A stretch of 64,000 bases of DNA from NCBI GenBank assembly GCA_032622095.1, contig CP136061.1, forward strand, positions 19,160,991 through 19,224,990, read 5' to 3'. A program made the translations under genes and the position numbers. The notes under the pieces were generated by a model, which worked only from the letters and a program-made list of their open reading frames with translations, was not told where the DNA came from and searched no databases. Of the stretch, positions 36,226 through 49,439 are shown piece after piece; the first letter of the stretch is position 1, and each line of letters begins with the position of its first letter. This DNA is from Siphonodentalium dalli. Its lineage: Eukaryota; Mollusca; Scaphopoda; Gadilida; Siphonodentaliidae.

Positions 36226-36410
36226 TGGTTGCTAATTGCTAGATATACGACGCGGTATTTTGAAGGTGTTTCAAACTAGGAGATAGAAGTATTCTGCCTT
36301 TCAAATGGTGATGAATTATAGTAGTTTATTCAAATTTTATGGCATAAATTGTTATTAAAACCGTATATACTATAAAAAATTAATGACTCGAAAATTAAGT
36401 GGGCCTTTAA
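36226..36410 (-). mobile_element. Element S end fragment
   Basis: The segment from TGGTGATGAATTATAGTA to TCGAAAATTAAGTGGGCC and TTTAA is homologous, in inverse, to 19708-19830, the left end of the satellite-bearing element. Only one end is present here. Confidence 0.55.
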
Positions 36411-36609
36411 ACAAAGTCACAATTGCATTTAGGCTCATCTCATACTCGTCCATTCAGCGATATTCTACTGCGCAGTTTGTTATAGCCTCCAGTATTTATT
36501 GAGCGTTATACCCCCAACTGTTATAATTCGCCTTTAGCAGGCGTACTCTTGCCTCAGATTATTGAGATATTAGGTCACACATAATCACATTAAATCGCAT
36601 CGTAACATA

Positions 36610-37440
36610 GCAATTGTGTGGGCTCCTTGGCGTGAATATGTAATGAGAAATAAGGTCATACGTAATGACATTAAACTCAAGAAAACCCTCGAAAACAAAA
36701 CAAAATTACATTTAATGTTTTACGTTATTTCCTTCATCAAAAGAATCTTCGTGATAATGAACCCTCTCGTTACTTTAGAATATAGAATTAACCTTAAAAT
36801 AAAAAAAATCTTTGGAACACAGAACCTTCGGAATAACGAACCTTCGGATTGGTGAAACTTCGGAATAGCGAACATTCAGAGAAATTTCGGAATAGTGGAC
36901 GTTCGGGATAGTGAACCTTCGGAATAGAGCCATGCCCCCCAATATTCATATTATATGCCCAGAGTTCAAAGGTATGGACCCATAAAATTCTAAACTTGGC
37001 CCTTAAAATAATGAACTCCAAATTGGAGCACACACAGAACACCACTTAAGTCAACTGAACCTATGTCATGTCCCAATGCGGGAGGGTCCATATATACCAC
37101 AACATTCATAGTATATGCCAAGAATTCAAAGGTATGGGCCCACGTAATGACATAAAATCTCAAGAAAACCAGCGAAAACAAAACAAAATCACATTTAATG
37201 TTCTAAGTTAAGTTATTTCCTCCTGTATCTGTATCGGTGTGCGCGCATGATCAGTTCGGATGTGAGCGCACACTCCATATAAAGAATCTTTGTGAAAATG
37301 AACCCTCTCAAATTAGTCTCAATACTTTAAAATATAGAATTAACCTAAAAATAACAAAAACCTTCGGAATAGAGAACCTTCGGAATAGCGGACCTTCGGG
37401 ATAGCAAACCTTCATAATAGAAGCATGTCCCCACAATTAC
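36610..37440. repeat. ~480-bp duplication with GAACCTTCGGAATAG repeats
   Basis: Blocks at about 36640-36930 recur at about 37140-37430 (shared: AAAACAAAACAAAATYACAT, AATGAACCCTCTC, TATAGAATTAACCT). Each block ends in several 14-16-bp units of GAACCTTCGGAATAG. No gene is seen. Confidence 0.7.
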
Positions 37441-37872
37441 ACCGGTGACGTAAACACATGTGCCAATCTTAGTTGTACTCTCGTAATTATCGGTACGATG
37501 AAACGGTGACGGAATCTGACGAGGTTTGCCGAATGTACAATCACCCAGTGAATTATCGATCGCCCATGCGATACAAAAAAACCAAAAGCAATAAACACCA
37601 CACTACGGTGGCGTAATAACACGCAATGAGTTGTTCTCTTCTTACCATGGGTCGACATGCAGACGCGGTTATTTCATACTGAATTGACTTTTACTGACGA
37701 CTGGTCGAACTATATGGAGTTCGACGTATCAATAACTTTATTTTAACTTGATATTACAATGGTTTTAACATGGTTTTAACTGAAAGTTATCATCTTGAAA
37801 TATTAACGTACACCATCTGATTGAGTTTATTCGACACTGGATCCAACTAGAATTCTTACTTCTAAAATCATT
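37441..37872. other. Non-coding spacer
   Basis: No gene or repeat recognised. The stretch runs up to the left target duplication of the foldback element. Confidence 0.35.
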
Positions 37873-40800
37873 CATACTGGGGGACATGACAATCTGCGGG
37901 ATGGGATGGGATATGGGACAAAACGACAATCTGCGGGACAGAATTTCAAATTGCGTGGGACGGCCGATATATCGAGGAATACAGGGCGTAGGGAGCTCAT
38001 TTTGGTGTCTAACGAAAGGCCCACATTCGCCCTATCCACACATATTAACCCCACCACTGACAGGACATAAGAAGTTGCATTATTTGATCGACAACTGACC
38101 TAACATGGGGTGGAATTTGGGATAGAATGACAATCTGCGGGACAGGATTTTCAAATTGCGTGGGGCGGCCGATATCTCGAGGAATACAGCGCGTAGAGGG
38201 CTACGTTTGGTGTCTAACGAAAGATCCACATTCGCCCTATCCACACATATTAACCCTGCCACTGACCGGACACCGGAAGTTACATTATTCGGTCGACAAC
38301 TGACCTAACATAAAATTCCACAAACACGAAAAACTGCGTTCGACATTAATGTTTAGAATTTAGATTTCTCGTTGAATACACTATCAAACAACTAGTTTTA
38401 GGTATCAAATAACGCAGTGGAATACTGTGCATTCGTCTTTAGCTACAATATGGCTGTTTTAGTGCGAATATTGTAATGGCGAACACGCAAACACGCTCCG
38501 ATAAAACAGCTAAAAATAGACTCGATGTTTACAATTACAGGATCGATTTCAGCCGGTATATTCAATATAATGGGGCGTATAGTATATCAAAATGTAGAAT
38601 TAGACACAGGGAATGTATTTTTTCCCAAATGGGTCCACCAGGCGGTGAAATTGTTGCAGAAATTCGCTCCAAGATATTCGCACTTATTTTTATTTCAGTT
38701 GTGACTAAAAGCCCAGATGCCGGAGCCCAGCGACTAAAAGCCAAGTTACAAAATAGATCAACTGGTTTGAACGAATGAATATGTCAATGGTAAGACTATT
38801 CAAAAGAATATTCAAATCAAATAGTGTTTATAGACTTAAAAACTTATGTGTCCGCCATTCATATATGCGGTGGAAGTTCTCATATTATCTGCCAGTCATA
38901 CGCGGGGGAGGTTCTCATATGAACATATTATCTGCCGGTCATACGCGGTGGAGGTTCATATTATCCACCGGTCATACGCGAGGGAAGTTTTCATATTATC
39001 CTCCAGTCATACGCGGGGGGGGGGGGGGTCTGATATGAACATATTATCCACCGGTCATACGCGAGGGAGGTTCTCATATTATTCTCCGGTCATATGATGG
39101 GGAGGTTCTCATATGAACATATTATCCGCCGGTCATACACGAGGGAGGTTCTCATATTATCCACCGTTTATACGCGAAGGAGGTTCTCATATTATCCTCC
39201 GGTCATACATAGGGGAGGTTCTCATATGAACATATTATCTGCCGGTCATACGTGGTGGAGGTTCATATTATCCGCCAGTCATACACGAGGGAGGTTCTCA
39301 TATTATCCTCCGGTCATATATGTGGGGGAGGTTCTGATATGAACATATTATTCGCCGGTCATACGCGGTGGAGGTTCATATTATCCACCGGTCATACGCG
39401 GTGGAGGTTCTCATATGAACATATTAGCCGCCGGTCATACGCGGTGGAGGTTCATATTATCCGCCGGTCATACGCGAGGGAAGTTCTCATATTATCCTTC
39501 GGTCATAGGTGGGGGAGGTTCTGATATGAACATATTATCTGCCTGTCATACGCGGTGGAGGTTCATATTATCCGCCGGTCATACGCGGTGGAGATTCTCA
39601 TATTAACATATTATCTGCTGGTCATATGCGAGGGAGGTTCTCATATTATCCACCGGTCACACGCGAGGGAGGATTGACCGGCGGATAATATGTTCATATG
39701 AGAACCTCCCCAACGTATGACCAGAGGATAAAATTAGAACCTCCCTCGCGTATGACCGGTGGATAATATGAACCTCCACCGCGTATGACCGGCAGATAAT
39801 ATTTTCATATCAGTACCTCCCCCGCGTATGACCGGAGGATAATATGAGAACTTCCCTCGTGTATGACCGGCGGATAATATGAACCTCCACCGCGTATGAC
39901 TGGCAGATAATATGTTCATATGAGAACCTCCACCGCATATGAATGGCGGACACATAAGGTTTTAAGTCTATAAACACTATTTGATTTGAATATTCTTTTG
40001 AATAGTCTTACCATTGACATATTCATTCGTTCAAACCAGTTGAAAATATGAAAACTTCCCTCGCGTATGACCGGTGGATAATATGAACCTCCACCGCGTA
40101 TGACCGGCAGATAATATGTTCATATGAGAACCTCCCCCGCGTATGACTGGCAGATAATATGAGAACTTCCACCGCATATATGAATGGCGGACACATAAGT
40201 TTTTAAGTCTATAAACACTATTTGATTTGAATATTCTTTTGAATAGTCTTACCATTGACATATTCATTCGTTCAAACCAGTTGATCTATTTTGTAACTTG
40301 GCTTTTAGTCGCTGGGCTCCGGCATCTGGGCTTTTAGTCACAACTGAAATAAAAATAAGTGAGAATATCTTGGAGCGAATTTCTGCAACATTTTCACCGC
40401 CTGGTGGACCCATTTGGAAACAAATACATTCCCTGTGTCTAATTCTACATTTTGATATACTATACGCCCCATTATATTGAATATACCGGCTGAAATCGAG
40501 CCTGTAATTGTAAACATCGAGTCTATTTTTAGCTGTTTTATCGGAGCGTGTTTGCGTGTTCGCCATTACAATATTCGCACTAAAACAGCCATATTGTAGC
40601 TAAAGACGAATGCACAGTATTCCACTGCGTTATTTGATACCTAAAACTTGTTGTTTGATAGTGTATTCAACGAGAAATCTAAATTCTAAACATTAATGTC
40701 GAACGCAGTTTTTCGTGTTTGTGGAATTTTATGTTAGGTCAGTTGTCGACCGAATAATGTAACTTCCGGTGTCCGGTCAGTGACGGGGTTAATATGTGTG

Positions 40801-41165
40801 GATAGGGCGAATGTGGACCTTTCGTTAGACACCAAAAGTAGCCCTCTACGCGCTGTATTCCTCGAGATATCGGCCGTCCCACGCAATTTGAAAATCCTGT
40901 CCCGCAGATTGTCATTCTATCCCAAATTCCACCCCATGTTAGGTCAGTTGTCGATCAAATAATGCAACTTCTTATGTCCGGTCAGTGGTGGGGTTAATAT
41001 GTGTGGATAGGGCGAATGTGGGCCTTTCGTTAGACACCAACATGAGCCCCCTACGCCCTGTATTCCTCGAGATATCGGCCGTCCCACGCAATTTGAAATT
41101 CTGTCCCGCAGATTGTCGTTTTGTCCCATATCCCATCCCATCCCGCAGATTGTCCCCATACTGGG
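37873..41165. mobile_element. Foldback/Mutator-like element with 9-bp target duplication
   Basis: CATACTGGG occurs at 37873-37881 and again at 41157-41165, directly outside a 3275-bp palindrome (37882-41156). Termini read GGACATGACAATCTGCGGG on the left and, complemented, GGGACAATCTGCGGGATGGG on the right. Arms of about 1.5-1.8 kb contain, from outside in, a roughly 207-bp duplicated block (GACAATCTGCGGGACAG...), a conserved middle segment, and tandem units of GGTCATACGCGGTGGAGGTT with CATATTATCCGCC, meeting at about 39670. The right arm has an extra partial copy of the middle segment (39950-40030). Long TIRs built of tandem repeats with 9-bp duplications are typical of Foldback and Mutator-like elements. 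No transposase is present. A 100-codon frame is mirrored in both arms (38476-38778 plus; 40264-40566 minus) and has no recognised domain. Confidence 0.8.
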
Positions 41166-42469
41166 TTATTTTCTTGATTGATTTGATCAGACCTGTGAGA
41201 CCTGTGATCCATCAGGTTCCCGACGCTCAGCCAGTTTGAAGACGACACACATGAACGAGGTATGATCCAACCAAAACATTATCTCCGTTGACGACGCACA
41301 ACTGTTCGAATACAATTCAAGCTCGAGTCCCATCTTTGATCCTGTACGGTGAACTTACCAAACTAACAGTGAGCGTGATTATGATCGATGAACATGGAAG
41401 AGGTGCTCGTGCTACAGTTTTATGCTTTATAGCCGCCAACCTTCTTATTGGGAGAGATAGGTCTACATACCTATATGACATTAAATTTGTTCTGACAATG
41501 TGTCACAGTCTGTGGGACTTGACCCGTCATCTGACTTGCACTGTTTCCAATAATTCGATCCCAGTGCCTTAAAGTACACTCATATATAATTATGCTGTCT
41601 TGTTTTAATTGGCTAAACTAAAAGCCCTGCAAATACATTGTCTTAGATTATATATTTTTATTATTACCCAAATGGCCGTGTATGTCGCGCAAGGTAACGC
41701 GTTATATCGAATCATGTAATACAAATATAGATATATATATACACGGTACTGATTAGCTTCTATGTGCGCGTTTTTAAATAGTACTGGTGTGTGTATATAC
41801 TTCACTTACAATGTATTTATATTTCGTATCAGTTTGACTCCTTGCATGGTATTGAGAAATTGTTATGTCTAAATAAGTGCTGATATCAGTGTATGCATGC
41901 ATCTCATGGGACAGTCATACTAGTTACGTGTTAGCACAATTTGACATTGGAAGTGTTCTACATGGCAAGTATATATGCCATGCATGTAACAATATAGGTG
42001 TATTAATTTTCGAGCCTGGTTGATACCGCGAGGGGGATGGCTATATTTAATTTTACACACACGTGAAATATATGGATATTCATTTTCGAATCAAGTCTAT
42101 AACGCGAGTGATGACTATATTTTAATTTTACATACAAAAATCTTATTTTACTGCATAGACAGTTTTTGTTTGTATTTTATATATGTTGGTATTGCACGTG
42201 TATAATATTTAGCATCGTGTGAATTCCAATTGATCAATATTAATACTTTATAAGTACCACAAATGATGGTTATATTTTAATTGATGCAGTAAAACATGAA
42301 CAAATACTCATATTTTACTGCATTTACAACAGTTGCTGTTGGTATTTTAAATGAGAATATGTATACAGTATCTTGATATTATATATATGTGTTTTATATT
42401 TAGCATCAGGTTGTGGCCAATCGAACAATATTAGCATTTTATATGTACAATGTCGATCTACATAATAAT
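41166..42469. other. Non-coding; weak ~230-bp duplication
   Basis: No gene recognised. Between about 42030 and 42420 similar blocks (TATATTTTAATTTTACATAC, ATATTTTACTGCAT, TTTAGCATC) occur twice in degenerate form. Confidence 0.35.
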
Positions 42470-42610
42470 ACTTTTGATGCCATTCAGGCAAATTTGATGT
42501 CTTACGGACTATTGACGCCCTCTGGGCAATTTTGATGCCTTTCTGGCAAAATCGATGACATACGGTGAATTTTGATGCCATTCGGTCAAATTTGCTGTCG
42601 TGTCCGCCCG
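42470..42610. repeat. GCAATTTTGATGCC minisatellite, block 1
   Basis: About 27-bp units of ATTTTGATGCCATTCGGGCA interleaved with TCCTACGGACTATTGACGCC. The same motif family appears at 43330-43590 and 45225-45720. Confidence 0.65.
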
Positions 42611-43223
42611 ATATTAAGTGTAATATGCTCAGAATGAAAAATAAATTTCACATGTACGCAATAGTACTAACCAGACATTATGGTTCATATACTCTCCTAA
42701 CTGTTAATCGGAATGTTATAGAAGTTATATTGCGCATTCGTTTGTGTATGTGTACATATTTAAACATGGATTCATTGATGCTGGTTCATTTCGAATAATT
42801 ATAAATTTCTAAGTATTTTTGAGAATAGAACAAAATAAACTTTGCTACTTTGGCCTTACACTATCAAGTTACATTTCACATGATCATTTCTGGTCGCGAT
42901 TTCGACAATTGATACTGCACATACATAATTGCTCTATATGCAATTTGGATTTCGCTCATAAAGATGTACTTTTAAAAATATTATTTTGCCATGCACCATT
43001 GATCTAGTTTGCATATATTATAAAATATGCGTGCTTCATACTATTTGTTCTTATATGTCAAAATAAGCTATATAATTTTACCCTCTTGTTTTAGTGCACA
43101 AATAATACATTATAATACGCTTTTGTAACGACTGGGTCCTCTCGCCTTTGTAGCCGCCACAAGTGGTCTTGAATATGTTACCATCGAACATATATATACG
43201 ACCTTCCTTGGGAAACATTGGTG
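42611..43223. other. Non-coding, no gene recognised
   Basis: Short frames only; nothing beyond AT-rich sequence was recognised. Confidence 0.3.
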
Positions 43224-43600
43224 AGTCGACTTTGTCACTTTGAATCGACTTTGTTGCTGGATTCGAATAAGTTCATTGTTTTAGTGCCTAATGCCATTTG
43301 AGGCAAGTGCCTGATGAAATTTTGAGCTGATTTCGAAACCACGCATATGGCAATTTCGACGCCCCACGGGCAATTTTGATGCCATTCAGGCAATTTGATG
43401 TCCTACGGACTATTGACGCCCTCCGGGCACTTTGAATCGACTTTGTTGCTGGAATCGAATACGTTCATTGTCTCAGTGCCCGATGCCACTTGAAGCAAGT
43501 GCCTGATGACATTTTGAGCCGAATTCGCAATTGAAACCACGCATACGACAATTTCGACACCCTATACGGGCAATTTTGATGCCATTCACAGGGGGGGGGG
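43224..43600. repeat. ~206-bp duplication plus GATGCC minisatellite, block 2
   Basis: CACTTTGAATCGACTTTGTT, GCTGGAWTCGAATA and GTGCCTGATG recur about 205 bp apart, with GGCAATTTTGATGCCATTCA units between. A G13 run follows at about 43590. Confidence 0.65.
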
Positions 43601-45224
43601 GGTCTGCAAAAACAATTCCGTATATAGGCCGGGGTGGGTGGGTGGTCCAGAGACGGAAACAAATGGTGCTTGTAAATTTTGGGTTTTTTCAAACAATTTA
43701 CAAGTACTGACCATGTAATGTTGTTTGTAAGCATGTTAGTACCATGCTTGTTGGTATAGGGCTATATAGGTAGCTAAAGTGACTCTTTAGCCTCAGATTT
43801 AGCAACATTCTGGATTTCACAGTATCCCGGACCACTTCATAGTGGACCACCGTATTAACGTTCAGGAAACTTATGATCAACGGAAGAAATATTTAGTAAC
43901 AAAATTAATATATTACCCAGTTGTATTATCTGAATAAAAGTAATAAAACAAAAAAACTCTATCACAAATTGGATACTACATGGTGAATACTCAATGATGA
44001 CTACTAGTAGATATAATTAACCTGATTGTTGCATAACATGAAATTGAAAAGGGTATCTCATAAATTTCTAATGTCTGAAATACTGTCTTGTTCTGGCATG
44101 TAATCAAATTCATTCCTTCTGGTTATTTCTCATCTTGAATGATTGCAAGTAATGTTAATTTGCAACAATTATCCAAATAAAACTGAATTGGTTATGATGA
44201 ATGACATTACTGTTTACTGCTCAGACAATCCCAAATGAAGGTGACGCTATTCTCATTGAATTTCCGAACTTCATCTGGGAGCTTTACTGCTCAACAAGAC
44301 GAAACTAAAATAATAATTGTATACTGTTATCACTTACAAATAGATGAACTGAAATAATGTGATGCATTCAGATGCATTGAGAAATGACATTCAATTCTTC
44401 ATTCTGGTCTATCACCATACCAAACCACATCAAAATTTGACAACCGACACTTAACTTATATTGCAAAAACTTTGTATGGACTGAATTTCATAAAGTCGAA
44501 CAGGGCCCATAACTCTGGTAGGCATTGGTGGTCACAACCCGCGATATTATGCATATTCGTCCCCCATTTCTGGTCCGTCACCATGCCGTAGGGCATCAAA
44601 TATGACAACTGACTCTTGAGTTAAAATTCAAAATGTTTATACGGACAGACGGCTCGAGACGTCAACTATATACCTGCCGACTAATATCGGGCAGTATAAT
44701 AACCATATATCTATGTGTATACCTAACCAAAAAACAATTCCCCTCCCCACCCCATCCCGTTGGATAAGACTAAAGAGTTCTTTGATCATGCACATATAAT
44801 TGTGGAACCCCTGACCTGTTTACCACTATTTACACTGGCCAGTGTTCTCTGTCAGACACAACACACTCGATATATTAAGGCTATAATGGGGTCTAGGGCA
44901 ATTTGTGACATATAGTGTACCTACACAATGCTTAATTAATAGTGTTGTTAGATACTGAAAACACCAGGAAACACATGGAAATACAGTATATTTTTCGTTT
45001 TTCTGATCTGTGTTTACCAATTAGTAAGGCAGTTAACACAGTTATTGAAGAACGGCTAAAAAAACCTCTGAAATTTTTATAAAAACATGAGAAACGGGGG
45101 GTGGGTCCCCAAAATTTTGGAGGAAAAAAATATTTGTTTTGCAAAAATAGGGTGGTGGGTCCCTCGAGGTCGGAATTTTTTTTTTTGGGCCCTATATGTG
45201 AATTTTTTTTCCAGACCCCCCCCC
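43601..45224. other. Non-coding, no gene recognised
   Basis: Contains homopolymer runs and GGTGGGTCCC words near 45100-45180. No exon or family motif was seen. Confidence 0.3.
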
Positions 45225-45720
45225 CTGCCATTCAGGCAAATTTGATGTCCTACGGACTATTGACGCCCTCCGGGTAATTTTGATGCCTTTTTGGCAAAAT
45301 CGACGAAATACGGTGAATTTTGATGCCATTCGGGCAAATTTGATGTTCTACGGACTATTGACGCCATCCGGGCAATTTTGATGCCTTTTTGGCAAAATCG
45401 ACGACATATGGTGAATTTTGATGCCATTCGGCAAATTTGATATCCTACGGACTATTTACGCTCTCCGAGCAGTTTTGATGCATTCTGGAAATTTGGATGC
45501 CTTTCGGGCAACTTTGATGCCTTTCTCGGGCAATTTGACACCATTGGGGTAATTTTGACACCATTCGGGAAATTTCGACACCATCGGAAAATTTCGACAC
45601 CATTCGGAAAATTTTGACGCCATTCAGGCAATTTTGACACCATTTGGACAATTTTAACACCATTTGGACCATTATGACAACATTCGCGCAGTTTTTACGT
45701 CATTCAGACAATTTTGAATC
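45225..45720. repeat. ~27-bp minisatellite, block 3
   Basis: About 18 units of AATTTTGACACCATTCGGGA type with interspersed TCCTACGGACTATTGACGCC. Minus-strand frames (45445-45672, 45452-45643) are products of the period. Confidence 0.75.
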
Positions 45721-46596
45721 TCACGGCATTCCAAATTTTGTTATGTCATTTCGCCACAACTTTGACATTATTTCAATATTGAACTATTTTTTGACAGAAT
45801 TCATTTGAGGTTATTTGGGGAGCTAGTTTAAGTATGCCATTGGCGCCTTGTTTACATGTGACACGTTAGATATCCATTGTCATACAGAGTACAGACCAGT
45901 TATTAACTATACAACTATACTATACGAATTTAACGACATGTCATATGTTTTATTTTGAAATGGTATATGGCATTTTCGACACTTAAAATAGATCGCATAT
46001 TCGACAGCACTATATATCAGGATATTCCATTTTGATTTAAATTTTATCGGCTTCCGATATCCGAGACATGCCTGAGTGTGGCTCTATGTCTAATTTACAT
46101 CAATCTTGTACGAAATATTGAATTCGACATTTTAACTTGAAGCCTAGCTTTAGCATACTTTCGCACACAACGCCACTTCGTGCTATACCTTTTACATCAC
46201 GAACGTTGTCTATATAACTATATAACTGTTGTCTATATGACTTCTATATATATCCACATTTAAATGGTTGTTTTCTCAAGTTCCATTTGTTGCATGTTAT
46301 ATATAACACGTTATTTGAATAATGTAGTAATAATCTTCTGGGAAGATAAAGGTCGTTTCATAGTTGAAATGAATGATCTCAAATCATTTCTGTCAAGAAA
46401 TAATTTGTTGAAAATGTTTTAGATCAACAATTTATAGTAATCAATTTATGAGCAGAGTTATAGATGGTTCACTTGACTGTTCACAAATTTAAAACTTTAA
46501 CTAGTTAAACATAGTTGTGTTGACGTCATACAACTATGGTATAATATGCTGGTTTAAATGTTGGATTATCCAGTACAGTGATATTTCCATTTCCCA
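45721..46596. other. Non-coding, no gene recognised
   Basis: AT-rich unique-looking sequence without recognisable motif or repeat. Confidence 0.3.
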
Positions 46597-47127
46597 ATGT
46601 TTTTCCCCACTCATGAAATTGATGTACACTCATTCATAGAGTTTGTTGCAGTAGTGTCCGTAATAATATTTCAATCCGGGGGAGGGGGTATTGCAGGTTG
46701 GTATGGTGTTAGCAATATTTGTGTGAGCGGGGATGAATTACCCACAGAAGTGGGTTTGCTTCCCTTGTTTAGTCACCCTGGGCCGGAAATTCCTTGCGAT
46801 GTGACTCGGGGGTCTAGAGATGTTCACACATTTATTTCTGTCACTACGATTTCACAATTATTATTGTGTAATTATTTGTATTTAGTTGGTTATGGTGTTG
46901 GCAATACATGTGTGTTCGGGGATGACTTACCCACAGAGGTGGGTTTGCTTTCCTTGTTTAGTCACCCTGGGCCGGATATTCCTTGCGATGAGACTTGGGG
47001 GGGGGTCTATTCTGTTATACTTTTCCAATTCTCTTCCATTATTGTATTCTCATACTTTGAAATCTTGATACTATTTACTGTAAACCAATTAACTGAAAAT
47101 AATAGTACTTGTATTGAGATTTTGTAA
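46597..47127 (+). CDS. Unrecognised 176-codon frame spanning a 189-bp duplication
   Basis: The frame covers two diverged copies of a 189-bp unit (CCCACAGAAGTGGG at 46741 and CCCACAGAGGTGGG at 46930). The period is 63 codons, so the frame is kept, and both copies read about LPTEVGLLxLFSHPGPxIPC. Differences between copies are partly synonymous. The start codon of this frame is not an ATG in good context, G runs occur inside (46679, 46999), and no domain, signal peptide or exon signal is recognised. It may be repeat-derived rather than a gene. Confidence 0.25.
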   Translation: MFFPTHEIDVHSFIEFVAVVSVIIFQSGGGGIAGWYGVSNICVSGDELPTEVGLLPLFSHPGPEIPCDVTRGSRDVHTFISVTTISQLLLCNYLYLVGYGVGNTCVFGDDLPTEVGLLSLFSHPGPDIPCDETWGGVYSVILFQFSSIIVFSYFEILILFTVNQLTENNSTCIEIL

Positions 47128-47490
47128 TACTTTATTATCATTAATATGTTATATAAACATGTGTATATTGGGGAGCTAGTAGTTACGCTCCCCAATATAA
47201 TTTGGCAAATAAATATATATAAATATATCACGTTGAAAGAGTTCTCCATTGGGAAAATATCACCAAGATTTCTCCACTCGATTCTCTTAAACTACACCCG
47301 AATCGGTCAAATTCTTTTGATAATTATATCTAAATACATCTTAGCTACTATTCGGATCTGCTGTCCCGGTCTAAAAAGGGATAGTTTGACCAAAACGACT
47401 ATTGACAAAACTTTGTTTACAAAGTGAGCGCACTCGATGACCGGGTTGACCCGTCCACGCTGCAAATTTATTATCGAAAACAAATTCAAT

Positions 47491-47825
47491 TTCTTCCATC
47501 TAAAACATAATTACGCGATGGACTCTGTCATTTTAGGAATATATATGTATCCCACGCACACACACCAAGTCTCAGCTTAATATTTTGAAAAATGACAGTT
47601 TTATCGACATAAATCGATTTTAATGGCAAATGCCATGTTAAATTTTATCATTGAAAAAAATTCATTTCTTCCATCTAAAACATAATTACGTGCTGTACTC
47701 TGTCATTTTAGGAATATATAACTATCCCACGCACAAACACCAAGTCTCAGCTTAAAATTTTGAAAAATGACAGTTTTATCGACATAAATCGATTTTAATG
47801 GCAAATGCCATGTTAAATAAATTTT
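47491..47825. repeat. 175-bp tandem duplication
   Basis: TTCTTCCATCTAAAACATAA (47491 and 47666) through TTTAATGGCAAATGCCATGT and TAAAT in both copies, highly similar. Confidence 0.85.
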
Positions 47826-47879
47826 AGGGCCCTGCAAATATTTTCTGAGCTGTTCCATATTGGGCACTAGAGTCCATAT

Positions 47880-48660
47880 TTGACCGGTTACACCTGATAA
47901 TTGTGCGACAGTACAGTCGCGTTACTTTATACATCAACATTGGTCATTATCACCCGACAAATTTATTTTGGTCTATCGTATCAACCCCTATTTTCTCCCG
48001 TGTAGCCTGACTAAGTGTCAACATTGGTCTTTATCGCTCTACTAATTTGTATCGTTTCATCGGTATGAATTCCATATCCAATTATCCACATATAACCAAC
48101 CCAACCTCTAATCCCGGTCAAATTTATTTATTTCTTTCATTGGTATAGTCACGTTACGTAATATTTTATCGCGTGATACTTGTACTTATATGTCTATGGT
48201 ATTACTATAGTATACCGTATACGTATATCAATTGCTATTCCTTTCTATATAATCCTGGTGCCATCTATAGACATAGAGATAATTTCAGACCCCCCCCCCC
48301 CCCAATTTTATATCATTGCTGCTTTAGTACAGTCGCGATACATTACATGGCAACATCGCTCCACTAATTTATGTCAGTTCATCGGTACAAACCCCTTTTT
48401 CTCCGAGTCCATATAACCAACCCAACATCTTATAGAAGTCCATAAATGACTATTCTGGCACTATATAGAGATGACTAAGATTCTGACACCCCCTATTTTA
48501 TAGCCTTGTTGCAATGTTCAGTAGAGTTGAGGTGCATAATATGTCAACATTGGTCATTATCGCTCTATAAATTTATATCGGTTCAACCCTTAGTTCCCTG
48601 TATCGCCCACCCCTCCCTGAATTTATTTTTTCATTTGTATTATAGTCTCGTTACGTACAC
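47880..48660. repeat. Degenerate ~220-bp tandem repeats
   Basis: Three to four diverged units share CAACATTGGTCATTATCGCT, AATTTAT-CGGTTCA and CCATATAACCAACCCAAC. A C14 run lies at about 48289. Confidence 0.55.
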
Positions 48661-48900
48661 ATTTTATCTCTTGTAACTTTTGCTTCAATGCGTCGAGTTC
48701 CGCTGCAGAGAATACAAAACTGACAACATTTTGAAATGTTAGCAGGCTTCAAACTCATCTTATCCAAGAAAAACTCTGGTTACATAAGAAATTTGTGTAT
48801 ATGGTGTACGCGCATTTGTTGAGATAAAAACCAAAGGTCCCAAGTCAAGGTCCAAATCCCCAACACACTGTAGTGAGGTTTAACTCCATCTACATACAGT

Positions 48901-49371
48901 AATGTCCAAAGTAATTGATCACTTAACCACAGCAAAATTATGGGTATTTTTTCATGATTTTAAATCCTGAAAAATTACCCATAATTATGCTGTGGTTAAG
49001 TGGTCAATTACTTTGGGCATTTTGTAACCAATATAAGGATTTGAGGTTTAATGATAACTCAATCCTCATACAGTAATGTTCAAAGTAATTGACAACTTAA
49101 GCACAGCAGAATAATGGGTAATTTATCAGGATTTTAAATGCTGAAAAAATACCCATAATTCTGCTGTGGTTAAGTGGTCAATTACTTTGGGCATTACTGG
49201 AACCAATATAAGGATTTGAGGTTTAATGATAACTCAATCCTCATACAGTAATGTTCAAAGTAATTGACCACTTAACCAGAGCAGAATTATTTGTAATTTT
49301 TCAGGATTTTAAATCCTGAAAAATTACCAATAAGTCTGATATGGTTAAGTGGTCAATTACTTTGGGCATTG
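48901..49371. repeat. Three tandem copies of a ~120-bp hairpin
   Basis: Hairpins at 48901-49020, 49075-49195 and 49250-49371 each pair AATGTCCAAAGTAATTGACC, ACTTAACCACAGCAGAATTA and TGGGTAATTTTTCAGGATT with their complements. They are separated by a conserved ATATAAGGATTTGAGGTTTA spacer (period about 175 bp). The paired arms are about 55 bp with few mismatches. This may be a palindromic MITE amplified in tandem; no target duplication was identified. Confidence 0.85.
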
Positions 49372-49439
49372 CTGTAACCAATATAAGGATGTGAGGTTTA
49401 ATGAGAACTCCATACACATAACAATTAAATATGTGTGAA

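Noticed and set aside
38846-39955. Frames reading repeated HTRWRFILSAGHTRG-type peptides
   Set aside because: Products of the GGTCATACGCGGTGGAGGTT tandem units in the foldback arms.
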